The notes under the pieces: generated by a model
Databases searched by the model: none
What the model saw: only the letters and a program-made list of their open reading frames with translations
What the model was told of the DNA's origin: nothing
Assembly: GCF_002564045.1 (NCBI RefSeq)
Contig: NZ_PDJK01000002.1
Location: forward strand, 1,116,001 to 1,180,000
Length of the DNA stretch: 64,000 bases
Origin: Amycolatopsis sulphurea
GTDB taxonomy: Bacteria; Actinomycetota; Actinomycetes; Mycobacteriales; Pseudonocardiaceae
Direction: 5' to 3'
Shown: positions 24,824-32,207 of the stretch, piece by piece
Position numbering within the stretch: the stretch's first letter is position 1
Layout of the letters: the number at the start of each line of letters is the position of its first letter
Translations under genes and position numbers: made by a program

Positions 24824-25702
24824 TCAGCGGCGGCGTAGGCCGGCGGCGAAGGCGAGCACCACCGACGTCCCGGCGGCCAGCCATCCGACGACGCGTGACA
24901 GCTCGACCGCCCGCGTCACGTGCCCGGCGTCGGGATTGCGCCCAACGCCCAGTACCGGCAGCTCCACGACGCCCTCGGGGTACTCCGTCCGGCCGCCGAC
25001 GCGGATCTCCAGCGCGCCGGCGAACGCCGCCTCCACCCGGCCCGCGTTGGGGCTCGGGTGTGCGATCGTGTCCCGCCGCCAGGCCCGCCACGCGCCGCCC
25101 GCGGAGCCGCCGACCACCGGTGCCGCTACCACGGTCAAGGCGGCCGCGGCGCGCGTGGGGAGGAGGTGGACGAGTTCGTCGAGCCGGGCCACCGCCCAGT
25201 TGCCGGGGGCCGCCCGGCGGAGCACGCCGAGCGCGCGCGAGGCGAGCAGCCCGGGTGCGCCGGCGAGCGCGCCCCACAGCAACGGCGCGACAACTACTTC
25301 GGACGTGTTCTCCGCCAGAGTTTCCACGGACGCACGGGAAAGCCCGACCATGCCCAGCCCGTCGGACACCCGGGGGTCCAGTTCGGACAGTGTGCCGCGA
25401 GCCGGGGCCAGCAGGCCCTCTTCGAGGTCGCGGGCCAGCTCGGTGCCCTGGCCGACCAGCCCGGTCGCGCCGACCACCACCCAGGTGACGGCGGCGGTCG
25501 TGGCCGCCTGCAGGACCGGGCGCCCGCGGGCCGCCCGCTCGGCCAGTACGCCGGCGGCGACCGCCGCACCGGCGATGCCGAGTCCGGCCGGACCGGAAGC
25601 GATCCGCCGGAACGCGGTGACCGGCGACCGGCGCCGCGGGTCACCTAATGCCCCTTCGGCGGCCAAGCCGAGCACCAAGCCGATTGCGCGTGCCGCGCTC
25701 AC
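24824..25702 (-). CDS. cobD: Adenosylcobinamide-phosphate synthase (CobD/CbiB)
   Basis: This 292-residue polytopic membrane protein attaches the aminopropanol arm to adenosylcobyric acid in cobalamin synthesis. Family marks are the N-terminal LGDPRR, GLSRASVETLAENTSEVVVAPLLWG and FAGALEIRVGGRTEY. It corresponds to Rv2236c and keeps the mycobacterial neighbourhood (PtpA, SURF1). The N terminus is somewhat reduced: the usual HPV motif after GDPRR appears as SPVTAFRR. GTG 25702 is the start. No other cobalamin gene is in the window except the possible alpha-ribazole phosphatase domain at 20628. Confidence 0.88.
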   Translation of the reverse strand: MSAARAIGLVLGLAAEGALGDPRRRSPVTAFRRIASGPAGLGIAGAAVAAGVLAERAARGRPVLQAATTAAVTWVVVGATGLVGQGTELARDLEEGLLAPARGTLSELDPRVSDGLGMVGLSRASVETLAENTSEVVVAPLLWGALAGAPGLLASRALGVLRRAAPGNWAVARLDELVHLLPTRAAAALTVVAAPVVGGSAGGAWRAWRRDTIAHPSPNAGRVEAAFAGALEIRVGGRTEYPEGVVELPVLGVGRNPDAGHVTRAVELSRVVGWLAAGTSVVLAFAAGLRRR

Positions 25703-25731
25703 CAGTAAGCCCTCCGGGACCGGGGAAGATT

Positions 25732-26439
25732 TCAGCCGTTGAGATTACTCGATACCGCGACGGCGATTTCGTCGCGTGCCTGCTCCACAATGTCCCGCAT
25801 TGCCCGCTCCGCGCGGTCGGCTTCGCCACCGTCGATCGCCTCGGCCACTTCGAGGTGCCAGCGCACTGCTTCGGGCTGCGGTTCGGCGGGCATCAGACCG
25901 TGTCCGGTCCGCCCGGCGAGCACCTCCGCGACCACTGAGGACAACTGGGCGAACATCGGATTTCGCGACGCAGACAGCAAAAGGTCGTGGAATGCGACGT
26001 CGTGCCCCAGGAATGTTTCCAGCTCCCGCGCCCGCGCCGTCGCCTGCAAATGCACTGCCAGCGCGCGGATGCGGCCCCGCTCCTCCGGGGTGGCCCGCAC
26101 CGCGGCGAACCGGGCGGCACAGGGCTCGACGGCGGAGCGCAACTCGGTCAGCGTCCGCAGCGCGAACTCCCGGTTCGCCCCGTCGAGCTGCCAGCGCAGC
26201 AGCCGCGGGTCATAGTGGTTCCACTCGTGCGGCTCGCGCACCGTGACCCCGACCCGGCGGCGGCTGCTGGTCAGCCCCATCGTCTCCAGCACCCGGACGA
26301 CCTCGCGCGCCACCGTGCGCGAAGTGCCGTAGCGCTGCTGCAGCTCGTCCGACCGCAGCACCTCGCCCGGCGCCAGCTCGCCGTTCGCGATGGCGGCGCC
26401 GAGTTCGCCGAGCATCCGCTCGTGCCGATCACTGCCCAC
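25732..26439 (-). CDS. GntR/FadR-type regulator of gluconate genes
   Basis: This 235-residue regulator has an N-terminal winged helix (about 5-75; YGTSRTVAREVVRVLETMGL) and an FCD ligand domain (about 95-225) with the metal/ligand residues D..H...H typical of the class (GHDVAFHDLLL). It starts at GTG 26439, divergent from gluconokinase, with two identical-type palindromes between the genes. This is the standard layout for a gluconate-responsive repressor. The ligand is inferred from the neighbour. Confidence 0.85.
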   Translation of the reverse strand: MGSDRHERMLGELGAAIANGELAPGEVLRSDELQQRYGTSRTVAREVVRVLETMGLTSSRRRVGVTVREPHEWNHYDPRLLRWQLDGANREFALRTLTELRSAVEPCAARFAAVRATPEERGRIRALAVHLQATARARELETFLGHDVAFHDLLLSASRNPMFAQLSSVVAEVLAGRTGHGLMPAEPQPEAVRWHLEVAEAIDGGEADRAERAMRDIVEQARDEIAVAVSSNLNG

Positions 26440-26467
26440 CGGGCCACTCTAGTCCGCTGATTCGATT

Positions 26468-26499
26468 AAGTACTACTTCTTCTTGATTAAGTAGTACTT
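26468..26499. promoter_or_regulatory. Twin GntR operators
   Basis: AAGTACTACTT (26468-26478) and AAGTAGTACTT (26489-26499) are each perfect 5-1-5 palindromes and are reverse complements of each other. Their centres are 21 nt apart, two helical turns, so two dimers could bind on one face. The larger direct repeat GATTAAGTA (26465, 26486) keeps the same spacing. Located between gntR and gntK. Confidence 0.75.
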
Positions 26500-26541
26500 T
26501 TGAGGTGGACTCTCCGGAGCACCAGGACGTGGGAGGTACTG

Positions 26542-27036
26542 ATGACGGTCATCGTGGTGATGGGCGTATCGGGCGCGGGCAAGACGACGATCGGCACCGC
26601 GGTGGCCGAAGGGCTCGGGGTCGAGTACGCCGAGGCGGACACCTTCCATCCCCCCGCCAACATCGCGAAGATGACCGCCGGGCACCCGCTGACCGACGCC
26701 GATCGCGCACCTTGGCTGGTCGCGATCGCGAAGTGGATCGCCGAGCACGCCGAAACCGGCGGCGTGGTCAGCTCGTCGGCCCTCAAGCGGTCCTATCGCG
26801 ACGTGCTCCGCAGCGGTGGCCCCGTGTGGTTTCTGCACCTGCACGGCGCCCGCGAACTGCTCGCCGAACGGATGAAGACGCGCAGCGGGCACTTCATGCC
26901 GGCGTCCCTGCTCGATTCGCAGCTCGCCGATCTCGAACCTCTGCAGCCGGACGAACCGGGCCGGACCTTCGACCTCGCGCAGCGCCCCGCCGACCTGGTG
27001 GCCGCCGCGCTGACCGCTTTCCGGGAGCGCCGATGA
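26542..27036 (+). CDS. gntK: Gluconokinase
   Basis: This 164-residue kinase phosphorylates D-gluconate to 6-phosphogluconate, feeding the pentose-phosphate pathway. Walker A GVSGAGKTT is at residues 8-16; EADTFHPPANIAKM, DRAPWL and VVSSSALKRSYRD are the conserved substrate and lid elements. ATG 26542 has GGGAGG 5 nt upstream. The stop overlaps the ATG of the permease remnant (ATGA), showing they were one operon. With the permease broken, gluconate must enter by another route or come from internal metabolism. Confidence 0.93.
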   Translation: MTVIVVMGVSGAGKTTIGTAVAEGLGVEYAEADTFHPPANIAKMTAGHPLTDADRAPWLVAIAKWIAEHAETGGVVSSSALKRSYRDVLRSGGPVWFLHLHGARELLAERMKTRSGHFMPASLLDSQLADLEPLQPDEPGRTFDLAQRPADLVAAALTAFRERR

Positions 27037-27567
27037 CCGTCCTCGCCGCCGGCTGGACCGGCCACGACGCCAGGCTGATCGCCGCGACCGTGCTCGCCAT
27101 CGCGCTCATCGTCGTGCAGATCAGCAAGGTCAAACTGCATCCGCTGCTGTAGCTGACCTCGGCTCGCCAGCGCTCGGGCTGATCGCCGGAATGCCGGTGG
27201 ATGAAGAGCTTCACGAAGGGCGTCGGTGACACCGTCGCGTCGGTCGGGGTACTGATCGCGTTCGGCGCGATGCTCGGCAAGCTGCTCGCCGATTCCGGTG
27301 GCGCGGACCGGATCGTGGACACCGTGCTCGGCCGGTCCGAGGGCGCGGGCTGCCCTGGGCGATGGCGCTGGTGGCCGCGTTGATCGGGTTGCCGACGTTC
27401 TTCGAGATCGGCCTCGTGATGCTGATCCCAGTGGTGCTGCTGGTCGCGAAACGCAGCGGGAAACCGTTGCTGCTGCTGGGCATTCCCGTGCTGGCCGGGC
27501 TTTCCATGCTGCACGGCCTCGTCCCGCCGCACCCTGGACGCAGGCCTGCCGCTGGGCGCCCTGCTGT
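27033..27567 (+). pseudogene. Gluconate permease (GntP family), decayed
   Basis: Three stretches in different frames read as GntP: 27033-27152 (MTVLAAGWTGHD to KVKLHPLL and a TAG), about 27165-27350 (IAGMPVD then KSFTKGVGDTVASVGVLIAF, AMLGKLLADSGGADRIVDT) and 27363-27540 (MALVAALIGLPTFFEIGLVM to LHGLVPPHPG). Frameshifts and a stop separate them, and everything after the PPHPG motif, more than half of the usual about 450 residues, is missing. The start codon and coupling to gntK survive, so the loss is probably recent. Confidence 0.9.
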
Positions 27568-27584
27568 AGCCGGGCGGCGACACG

Positions 27585-27614
27585 TTGACAGGTGACCTTA
27601 TGGTCACCTATTCT
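27585..27614 (+). promoter_or_regulatory. Promoter with embedded operator of the arsR-like gene
   Basis: TTGACA (27585-27590) and TATTCT (27609-27614) form a near-consensus promoter with an 18-nt spacer. The spacer is filled by a perfect palindrome AGGTGACC-TTAT-GGTCACCT (27590-27609), which overlaps both hexamers. The GTG start at 27621 lies 7 nt after the -10, so the transcript is probably leaderless. An ArsR-type repressor bound here would exclude polymerase. Confidence 0.8.
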
Positions 27615-27620
27615 CGGCGG

Positions 27621-27950
27621 GTGCCCGACGACGATCCGGTGTTCAAGGCACTGGCGGATCCGACCCGCCGGTTCCTGCTCGATCTGCTCTTCGCCCGCGA
27701 CGGCCGCACGCTCACCGAGCTGGAGTCCGAAGTGGACATGACGCGGTTCGGGGTGATGAAGCACCTCAAGCTGCTGGAGGGGGCCGGGCTCGTCGTGACC
27801 CGCAAGGAGGGCCGGGAGAAGCGGCACTTCCTCAACGCAGTGCCCATCCGGCAGATCCACGACCGGTGGATCGGCAAGTACACCGCACACCACGTTGCCA
27901 CGCTGCTCGACCTCAAGGCCGAGCTCGAAACCGAGGAGCCACCGTCATGA
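27621..27950 (+). CDS. ArsR-family transcriptional repressor
   Basis: This 109-residue winged-helix protein begins VPDDDPVFKALADPTRRFLL, the usual ArsR/SdpR opening, with the recognition helix around VDMTRFGVMKHLKLLEGAGL. It lacks the CxC metal site, so it is the SdpR/AHSA1-partner type and not a metal sensor. The GTG 27621 start fits a leaderless mRNA; the in-frame ATG 27600 lies inside the operator and upstream of the -10. Its stop overlaps the ATG of the SRPBCC gene. It probably represses its own two-gene operon. Confidence 0.88.
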   Translation: MPDDDPVFKALADPTRRFLLDLLFARDGRTLTELESEVDMTRFGVMKHLKLLEGAGLVVTRKEGREKRHFLNAVPIRQIHDRWIGKYTAHHVATLLDLKAELETEEPPS

Positions 27951-28456
27951 CCGAGACCCGGACCGTGCAGGTCAACCGCGTGTACATCAAGGCGTCCGCG
28001 CAGCAGGTGTGGGACGCGATCACCCGGCCGGAGTGGACCGCCCGCTACGGCTACGGCGGGTTCGCCGAGTACGACCTGCGCCCCGGCGGCACACACCGCA
28101 CCAAGCCGACCCCGGAGTTCGTCGAGGCCGGGTTCACCACCGATCTGATCACCGGCGAGGTGCTGGAGGCGAACCCGCCGCGCAAGCTGGTGATCACCTG
28201 GAAGCTGCTGATGGACCCGAGTCTCGAGGCCGAGCCCGCCACCACGCTCACCTTCGACGTCGAACAGACTCAGGCCGCGGGCGTCCGGCTCACCATCACC
28301 CACGACCTGACCGGCGCGCCGAACCACGCCGCGCTGGTGTCCGGCGCGCGCGAGGACATCGACGCCAAGCCCGGCGAGAGCGCGGGCGGCGGCTGGGCCT
28401 GGATGCTGTCCGACCTCAAGTCGCTGCTGGAGACCGGGCACGGCATCGCGTCCTGA
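27947..28456 (+). CDS. SRPBCC (AHSA1-type) ligand-binding protein
   Basis: This 169-residue START/Bet v1-like protein has the AHSA1 opening VYIKASAQQVWDAITRPEW, a strand GGFAEYDLRPGG, NPPRKLVITWKL and the C-terminal helix GGWAWMLSDLKSLLE. Such proteins bind hydrophobic ligands in a deep cavity. They are very often encoded next to ArsR-type repressors, sometimes as part of a small-molecule response. It is coupled to the repressor gene by ATGA and ends before a bidirectional hairpin at 28469. Confidence 0.85.
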   Translation: MTETRTVQVNRVYIKASAQQVWDAITRPEWTARYGYGGFAEYDLRPGGTHRTKPTPEFVEAGFTTDLITGEVLEANPPRKLVITWKLLMDPSLEAEPATTLTFDVEQTQAAGVRLTITHDLTGAPNHAALVSGAREDIDAKPGESAGGGWAWMLSDLKSLLETGHGIAS

Positions 28457-28468
28457 CCGCGCACGGTT

Positions 28469-28501
28469 GCGCAGGGGCCGTCACTGGCTCGGCTCCTGCG
28501 C
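28469..28501. terminator. Bidirectional hairpin between convergent genes
   Basis: GCGCAGGGGCCG (28469-28480) and CGGCTCCTGCGC (28490-28501) pair over 12 bp, with one G-T pair, around a 9-nt loop. It lies between the SRPBCC gene (ends 28456) and NudC (ends 28507 on the other strand). There is no U tract, as is usual for GC-rich actinobacterial terminators. Confidence 0.6.
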
Positions 28502-28506
28502 GGCAT

Positions 28507-29526
28507 TCACTCCTCGGCTTCCGCCCACGCCTTCAGCATCACCCGGGCGATCGAGGAGTTCCCGGGCAGCAGGAGGCGGGCCGCACCGTCCGCGATCGGG
28601 GTCGGGATCGGTTCCCTGGTCGGAGTACCCCGGTTGCGGAAGGCCGCGCGCACGTCGGCGCGCGCGACCCACAGGGCCTCTTCGATCTCGTCCTCGGCCG
28701 GGATCAGCGGGGCGGAGCGATCGGCGCGGGCGGTGAAGCCGAGCATGATCGAGCGCGGGAACGGCCACGGCTGGCTGCCCAGGTAACGCACGTCGGACAC
28801 CTCGACGCCGATCTCCTCGCGGATCTCCCGCGAAACGCAGCCTTCGAGCGACTCCCCCGCCTCGACGAACCCGGCCAGCACCGAGTACCGGTCGGCGGGC
28901 CAGATCGGCTGACGGGCCAGCAGCACGTGCGAGCCGTTGACCCCGTCGGTGTCGTGCACCAGGCAGATCACCGCGGGGTCGGTGCGCGGGTATTCCTCGT
29001 GGCCCTTGGCCGCGCACCGGCTCGCCCAGCCGAACTGAATGAGCTCCGTCGGCGAGCCGTCGCGGGTGCAAAAGCGGGCCTGGCGCCGCCAGTGCCGCAG
29101 TGCCTGCGCGGTGGTGAACAGCCCGGCCGACGTGTCGTCCAGCTGGTCGCCGTAGCCCCGCAGCTCGACCCAGATCTCACCGTCGACGCGGGGGACCTCC
29201 TCCACCACGCCCCAGCTGCCCGCCATCCGCACGGTCTCGGCGTCGCCCTCGATCCGGCCGGGCAGCGACCAGTAGTCGACGTCCTCCCATTCGCCGAGGA
29301 ACACCGCGTCCGCCGGCGGTTCCCCGCCGAAGTCGACTGCCTTGCGGGTGGCCAGCGCGGAACCGCCCTCGGCGACCGGCGTGCGCCCGTTGTCGTCGAG
29401 CAGCACGACCCGCGCCTCGGGCCATTTCCCGATCAGCCGCGCAGGATCGGCGCGCAAGGTCTCCTGTCGGTCCACAGTGGACCGGGACAGGGTGGGCAGC
29501 GCGCCGAGGGTGAACCGGCCGGGCAT
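28507..29526 (-). CDS. nudC: NAD(H) pyrophosphatase / RNA deNADding enzyme NudC
   Basis: This 339-residue Nudix hydrolase splits NADH to NMNH and AMP and may remove NAD caps from RNA. The Nudix box is GFVEAGESLEGCVSREIREE followed by IGVEV, and the NudC-specific SQPWPFPRS follows it. The zinc ribbon before the Nudix domain is degenerate: FCTRDG and SRCAAKG keep one Cys at each knuckle where the E. coli enzyme has CxxC. The ATG overlaps the preceding stop (TGATG). It corresponds to Rv3199c, but here it sits below M16 peptidase genes and away from the K+ channel/AdnB block. Confidence 0.92.
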   Translation of the reverse strand: MPGRFTLGALPTLSRSTVDRQETLRADPARLIGKWPEARVVLLDDNGRTPVAEGGSALATRKAVDFGGEPPADAVFLGEWEDVDYWSLPGRIEGDAETVRMAGSWGVVEEVPRVDGEIWVELRGYGDQLDDTSAGLFTTAQALRHWRRQARFCTRDGSPTELIQFGWASRCAAKGHEEYPRTDPAVICLVHDTDGVNGSHVLLARQPIWPADRYSVLAGFVEAGESLEGCVSREIREEIGVEVSDVRYLGSQPWPFPRSIMLGFTARADRSAPLIPAEDEIEEALWVARADVRAAFRNRGTPTREPIPTPIADGAARLLLPGNSSIARVMLKAWAEAEE

Positions 29527-30905
29527 CAGTCCCGCACCGTGACCCCGCCGAGCGCGGTCAGCTTGGCTGCCAGCAGGTCCGCGTCGCCGACCACCACGCC
29601 CGTGAACCGGCCGGGGGCGAAGAACTCCAGCGCCGCCTGCGCCACCTGTTCGCCGGTGACCGCGGCGAGCCGCGCCGGGTGCTGCTGCAGCCACTCCACG
29701 CCGAGCCCGGCGCTGGCCAGCGCCGTCAGCTGGGCGGCGAGCCCGGCCTGCGATGAACTGGCGGTGACCAGCGAGCCGATGGCGTACTGCCGCACCGATT
29801 CGGTCTCCTCGGCGGTCGGCGGCACGAGCCCGAGCCTGGCCAGCTCGTAACGGGTCTCCAGCAGCGCGGCCGGGGTCACCTCGTTGGCCGTGTCCGCCTC
29901 GACGTTCAGCACGGCCTGATCGGCGGTGAACTCGAACCCCGAGTGCGCGCTGTAGGTGTAACCCTTGTCCTCACGGATGTTCTCCACCAGCCGCGAGGAG
30001 AAATAGCCGCCGTAGGCCAGGTTCGCCAGCTGCGCCGCCGGGTAGCGCGGATCGGTGCGCGGCACCGCCTGCGCGGACAGCCGGATCTGCGACTGCACCG
30101 CACCGGCGCGCGGCACCAGCAGCACGTCGCCACCGGTCAGCTCCGGCAGCACGGGCAGCCGCACCGCGACGCGGTCCGAAGCCCAGCCGCCGAGCGCGCG
30201 CTCCACCTCCGCGGGCACCGACTGGGGGTCGATGTCGCCGACCAGCACCAGCACGGATCCGCGCGGCAGCACCGAAGCCGCGTGCAGCGCGCGTACCTGC
30301 TCGGGCGTGACCGTGGCGACCTCATGCGCCTCCGGCGTCTCCCGCGTCACCGGGTGGTCGCCGTAGCGGTGCTTCTGCAGCGCTTCCCGGGCGATCGTGC
30401 GTGGCTGCGTGCGGGCGACGGCGATGCGCTCCAGCAGCCGGTCGCGTTCGCGCAGCACCTCGGTGTCGCTGTAGGTGGCGCCGGTCAGCGCGTCGCCGAG
30501 CACGTCCAGCAGCGTGGGCAGCCCTTCGGCCAGCGCGGAACCGCTGAAGTACAGCCGCTCCGGGTCGACACCGGAACCGAGGTCGCCGCCGATCAGCGCC
30601 AGCTCCGCGTCGATCTCCACCCGGTCGCGGCGCGCGGTGCCGGAGAGCACGGTCTCCGCGAGCACCTCCGCAATGGCCGCATGCAGCCGGTCCTCGCCTC
30701 CGAACGGGACCCACAGCCGCAGCTCGACCAGCGGCACGGTGGCGTTGCGCACGGCCAGCACCCGCAGCCCGGTGCCCAGCGTGGTGTCCACATGCGACAG
30801 TTCGGCGGCGGCGCGCTGCGCGCCGAGCGCGGGTAGCGGGCGCGGACCGGCGGCGGTGCGGCCGATCTCCTCGGCGCTGCGGTGGGCCTGCGTCGGGGAA
30901 CTCAC
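29526..30905 (-). CDS. M16-family peptidase homologue, non-catalytic partner
   Basis: This 459-residue M16 protein has the two-lobe fold but no HxxEH zinc motif: the equivalent N-terminal stretch reads FGGEDRLHAAIAEVLAE. The C-terminal lobe keeps the conserved R/Y pair region GGYFSSRLVENIREDKGYTY. In M16B peptidases an inactive subunit of this kind pairs with an active one, here the gene just upstream, which it overlaps by GTGA (30902-30905). No signal peptide is present, so the peptidase acts in the cytosol or is exported by other means. Confidence 0.88.
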   Translation of the reverse strand: MSSPTQAHRSAEEIGRTAAGPRPLPALGAQRAAAELSHVDTTLGTGLRVLAVRNATVPLVELRLWVPFGGEDRLHAAIAEVLAETVLSGTARRDRVEIDAELALIGGDLGSGVDPERLYFSGSALAEGLPTLLDVLGDALTGATYSDTEVLRERDRLLERIAVARTQPRTIAREALQKHRYGDHPVTRETPEAHEVATVTPEQVRALHAASVLPRGSVLVLVGDIDPQSVPAEVERALGGWASDRVAVRLPVLPELTGGDVLLVPRAGAVQSQIRLSAQAVPRTDPRYPAAQLANLAYGGYFSSRLVENIREDKGYTYSAHSGFEFTADQAVLNVEADTANEVTPAALLETRYELARLGLVPPTAEETESVRQYAIGSLVTASSSQAGLAAQLTALASAGLGVEWLQQHPARLAAVTGEQVAQAALEFFAPGRFTGVVVGDADLLAAKLTALGGVTVRD

Positions 30906-32197
30906 TGTTCGTCCGTCCCTTCGGTGGTGGCGGGATGCACGACGAGGACCGCACGCGAGTTCGGGCGCAGTGCCTTCGCCGCGGCCGAAACGGCTTCGCC
31001 GGTGATCGCGGACATCCGGTCGGCGAGCCGGTAGACCAGTGCCGCGTCGCCGTAGAGCAGCTCGAACGCGCCGAGCGCGAGCGTGCGCGAGACCAGGCGG
31101 TCGTGCTCGGAGTGCAGGCTGGCCGCCCAGCGCGCGGTGACCTTCTTCAGCTCGCGCTCGTCCGGCGGGGTGGAGGCGAGCTTCTCCAGCTCCTCGTCGA
31201 GCGTGGCCAGCACGCGTTCGCGCGGCACGTCCGGCGGGTGGATCGCGGTGATGGTGAAGGTGTCCGGGTCGCGGGCCTCGAACGGGCCGAACAGCCCGGC
31301 GCCCGCGCCGATCTCGATCACCAGTGGTTCGAGGTGCACCATCCGCTGCTGCAGCCGCGAGCCGTCCCCGTCGGTCAGCACGCCGGCGAGCACCAGGCAG
31401 GCGAGGTAGCCGTCGAGATCGTCGACCGGGTCCGGCATCCGGTAGCCCACGGCCAGCGCGGGCAACGGCGCGTGCGCGTCCTCGTGCTCACCGTGCAGCT
31501 CGGTCTCCGGCAGCGGCTCGGCGAAGGACGGGCGGACCGGCGCGGGCCGGTACGGAACGTCGCCGAAGTGCTTCTGGATGAGCGCTTTGGCGTTCTCGAC
31601 CGCCAGGTCACCGGCGACGGTGAGCACCGCGTTGGCGGGCGAGTAGTAGGTGTCGAAGAAGGCGGCGCAGTCGTCCAGCGTGGCGCCCTCCAAATCCTCG
31701 AACGCGCCGTAGCCGTCGTGCGCGTTGGCGAAGGAGGAGTAGAGCACCGGCGGGAGCAGGATCCAGGGGAACCCGCCGTAGGGCCGGTTGCGCACGTTGA
31801 GCCGGATCTCCTCCTTGACGACCTCGATCTGGTTCGCCAGGTTCTCCGCGGTCAGCTTCGGCGCGCGCATGCGGTCGGCTTCGAGGAACAGCGCCCGCTC
31901 CAGCGCGGCCGAGGGCAGCACCTCGTAGTAGTCGGTGTAGTCCGGGTGGGTGGACCCGTTGAAGGTGCCGCCGCTGGACTGCACGTGCCGGAAGTGCGCG
32001 AGCTTCTCCAGGCTCTCGCTGCCCTGGAACATCAGGTGCTCGAAGAGGTGCGCGAAGCCGGTCAGCCCCTCCGGCTCGGAGCGGAAGCCGACGTCGTAGT
32101 GCACGCTGACGCCGACGACCGGCGCGGTCGGGTCCGGTGCGAGCACCACGCGCAGACCGTTGTCGAGGGTGTAGCGGACGAGCTCGGGATCGGCCAT
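30902..32197 (-). CDS. M16-family zinc peptidase, catalytic subunit
   Basis: This 431-residue peptidase has the inverted zinc motif HLFEH at residues 50-54 and a distal acidic helix NQIEVVKEEIRLN about 75 residues later. It has the usual first strand RYTLDNGLRVVLAP and a substrate-binding SSGGTFNGST loop. It would cut peptides inside a clamshell formed with the coupled homologue. ATG 32197 is preceded by a G-rich SD (GTGGGGGG); an upstream GTG at 32206 is in frame. The pair lies upstream of nudC with 1-4 nt overlaps, so all three genes form an operon. Confidence 0.92.
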   Translation of the reverse strand: MADPELVRYTLDNGLRVVLAPDPTAPVVGVSVHYDVGFRSEPEGLTGFAHLFEHLMFQGSESLEKLAHFRHVQSSGGTFNGSTHPDYTDYYEVLPSAALERALFLEADRMRAPKLTAENLANQIEVVKEEIRLNVRNRPYGGFPWILLPPVLYSSFANAHDGYGAFEDLEGATLDDCAAFFDTYYSPANAVLTVAGDLAVENAKALIQKHFGDVPYRPAPVRPSFAEPLPETELHGEHEDAHAPLPALAVGYRMPDPVDDLDGYLACLVLAGVLTDGDGSRLQQRMVHLEPLVIEIGAGAGLFGPFEARDPDTFTITAIHPPDVPRERVLATLDEELEKLASTPPDERELKKVTARWAASLHSEHDRLVSRTLALGAFELLYGDAALVYRLADRMSAITGEAVSAAAKALRPNSRAVLVVHPATTEGTDEQ

Positions 32198-32207
32198 GCC
32201 CCCCACC

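Noticed and set aside
27600..27620. ATG 27600 as the start of the ArsR-type gene
   Set aside because: It lies inside the operator and upstream of the -10 element, so it would not be on the transcript from the obvious promoter; GTG 27621 fits the leaderless start.
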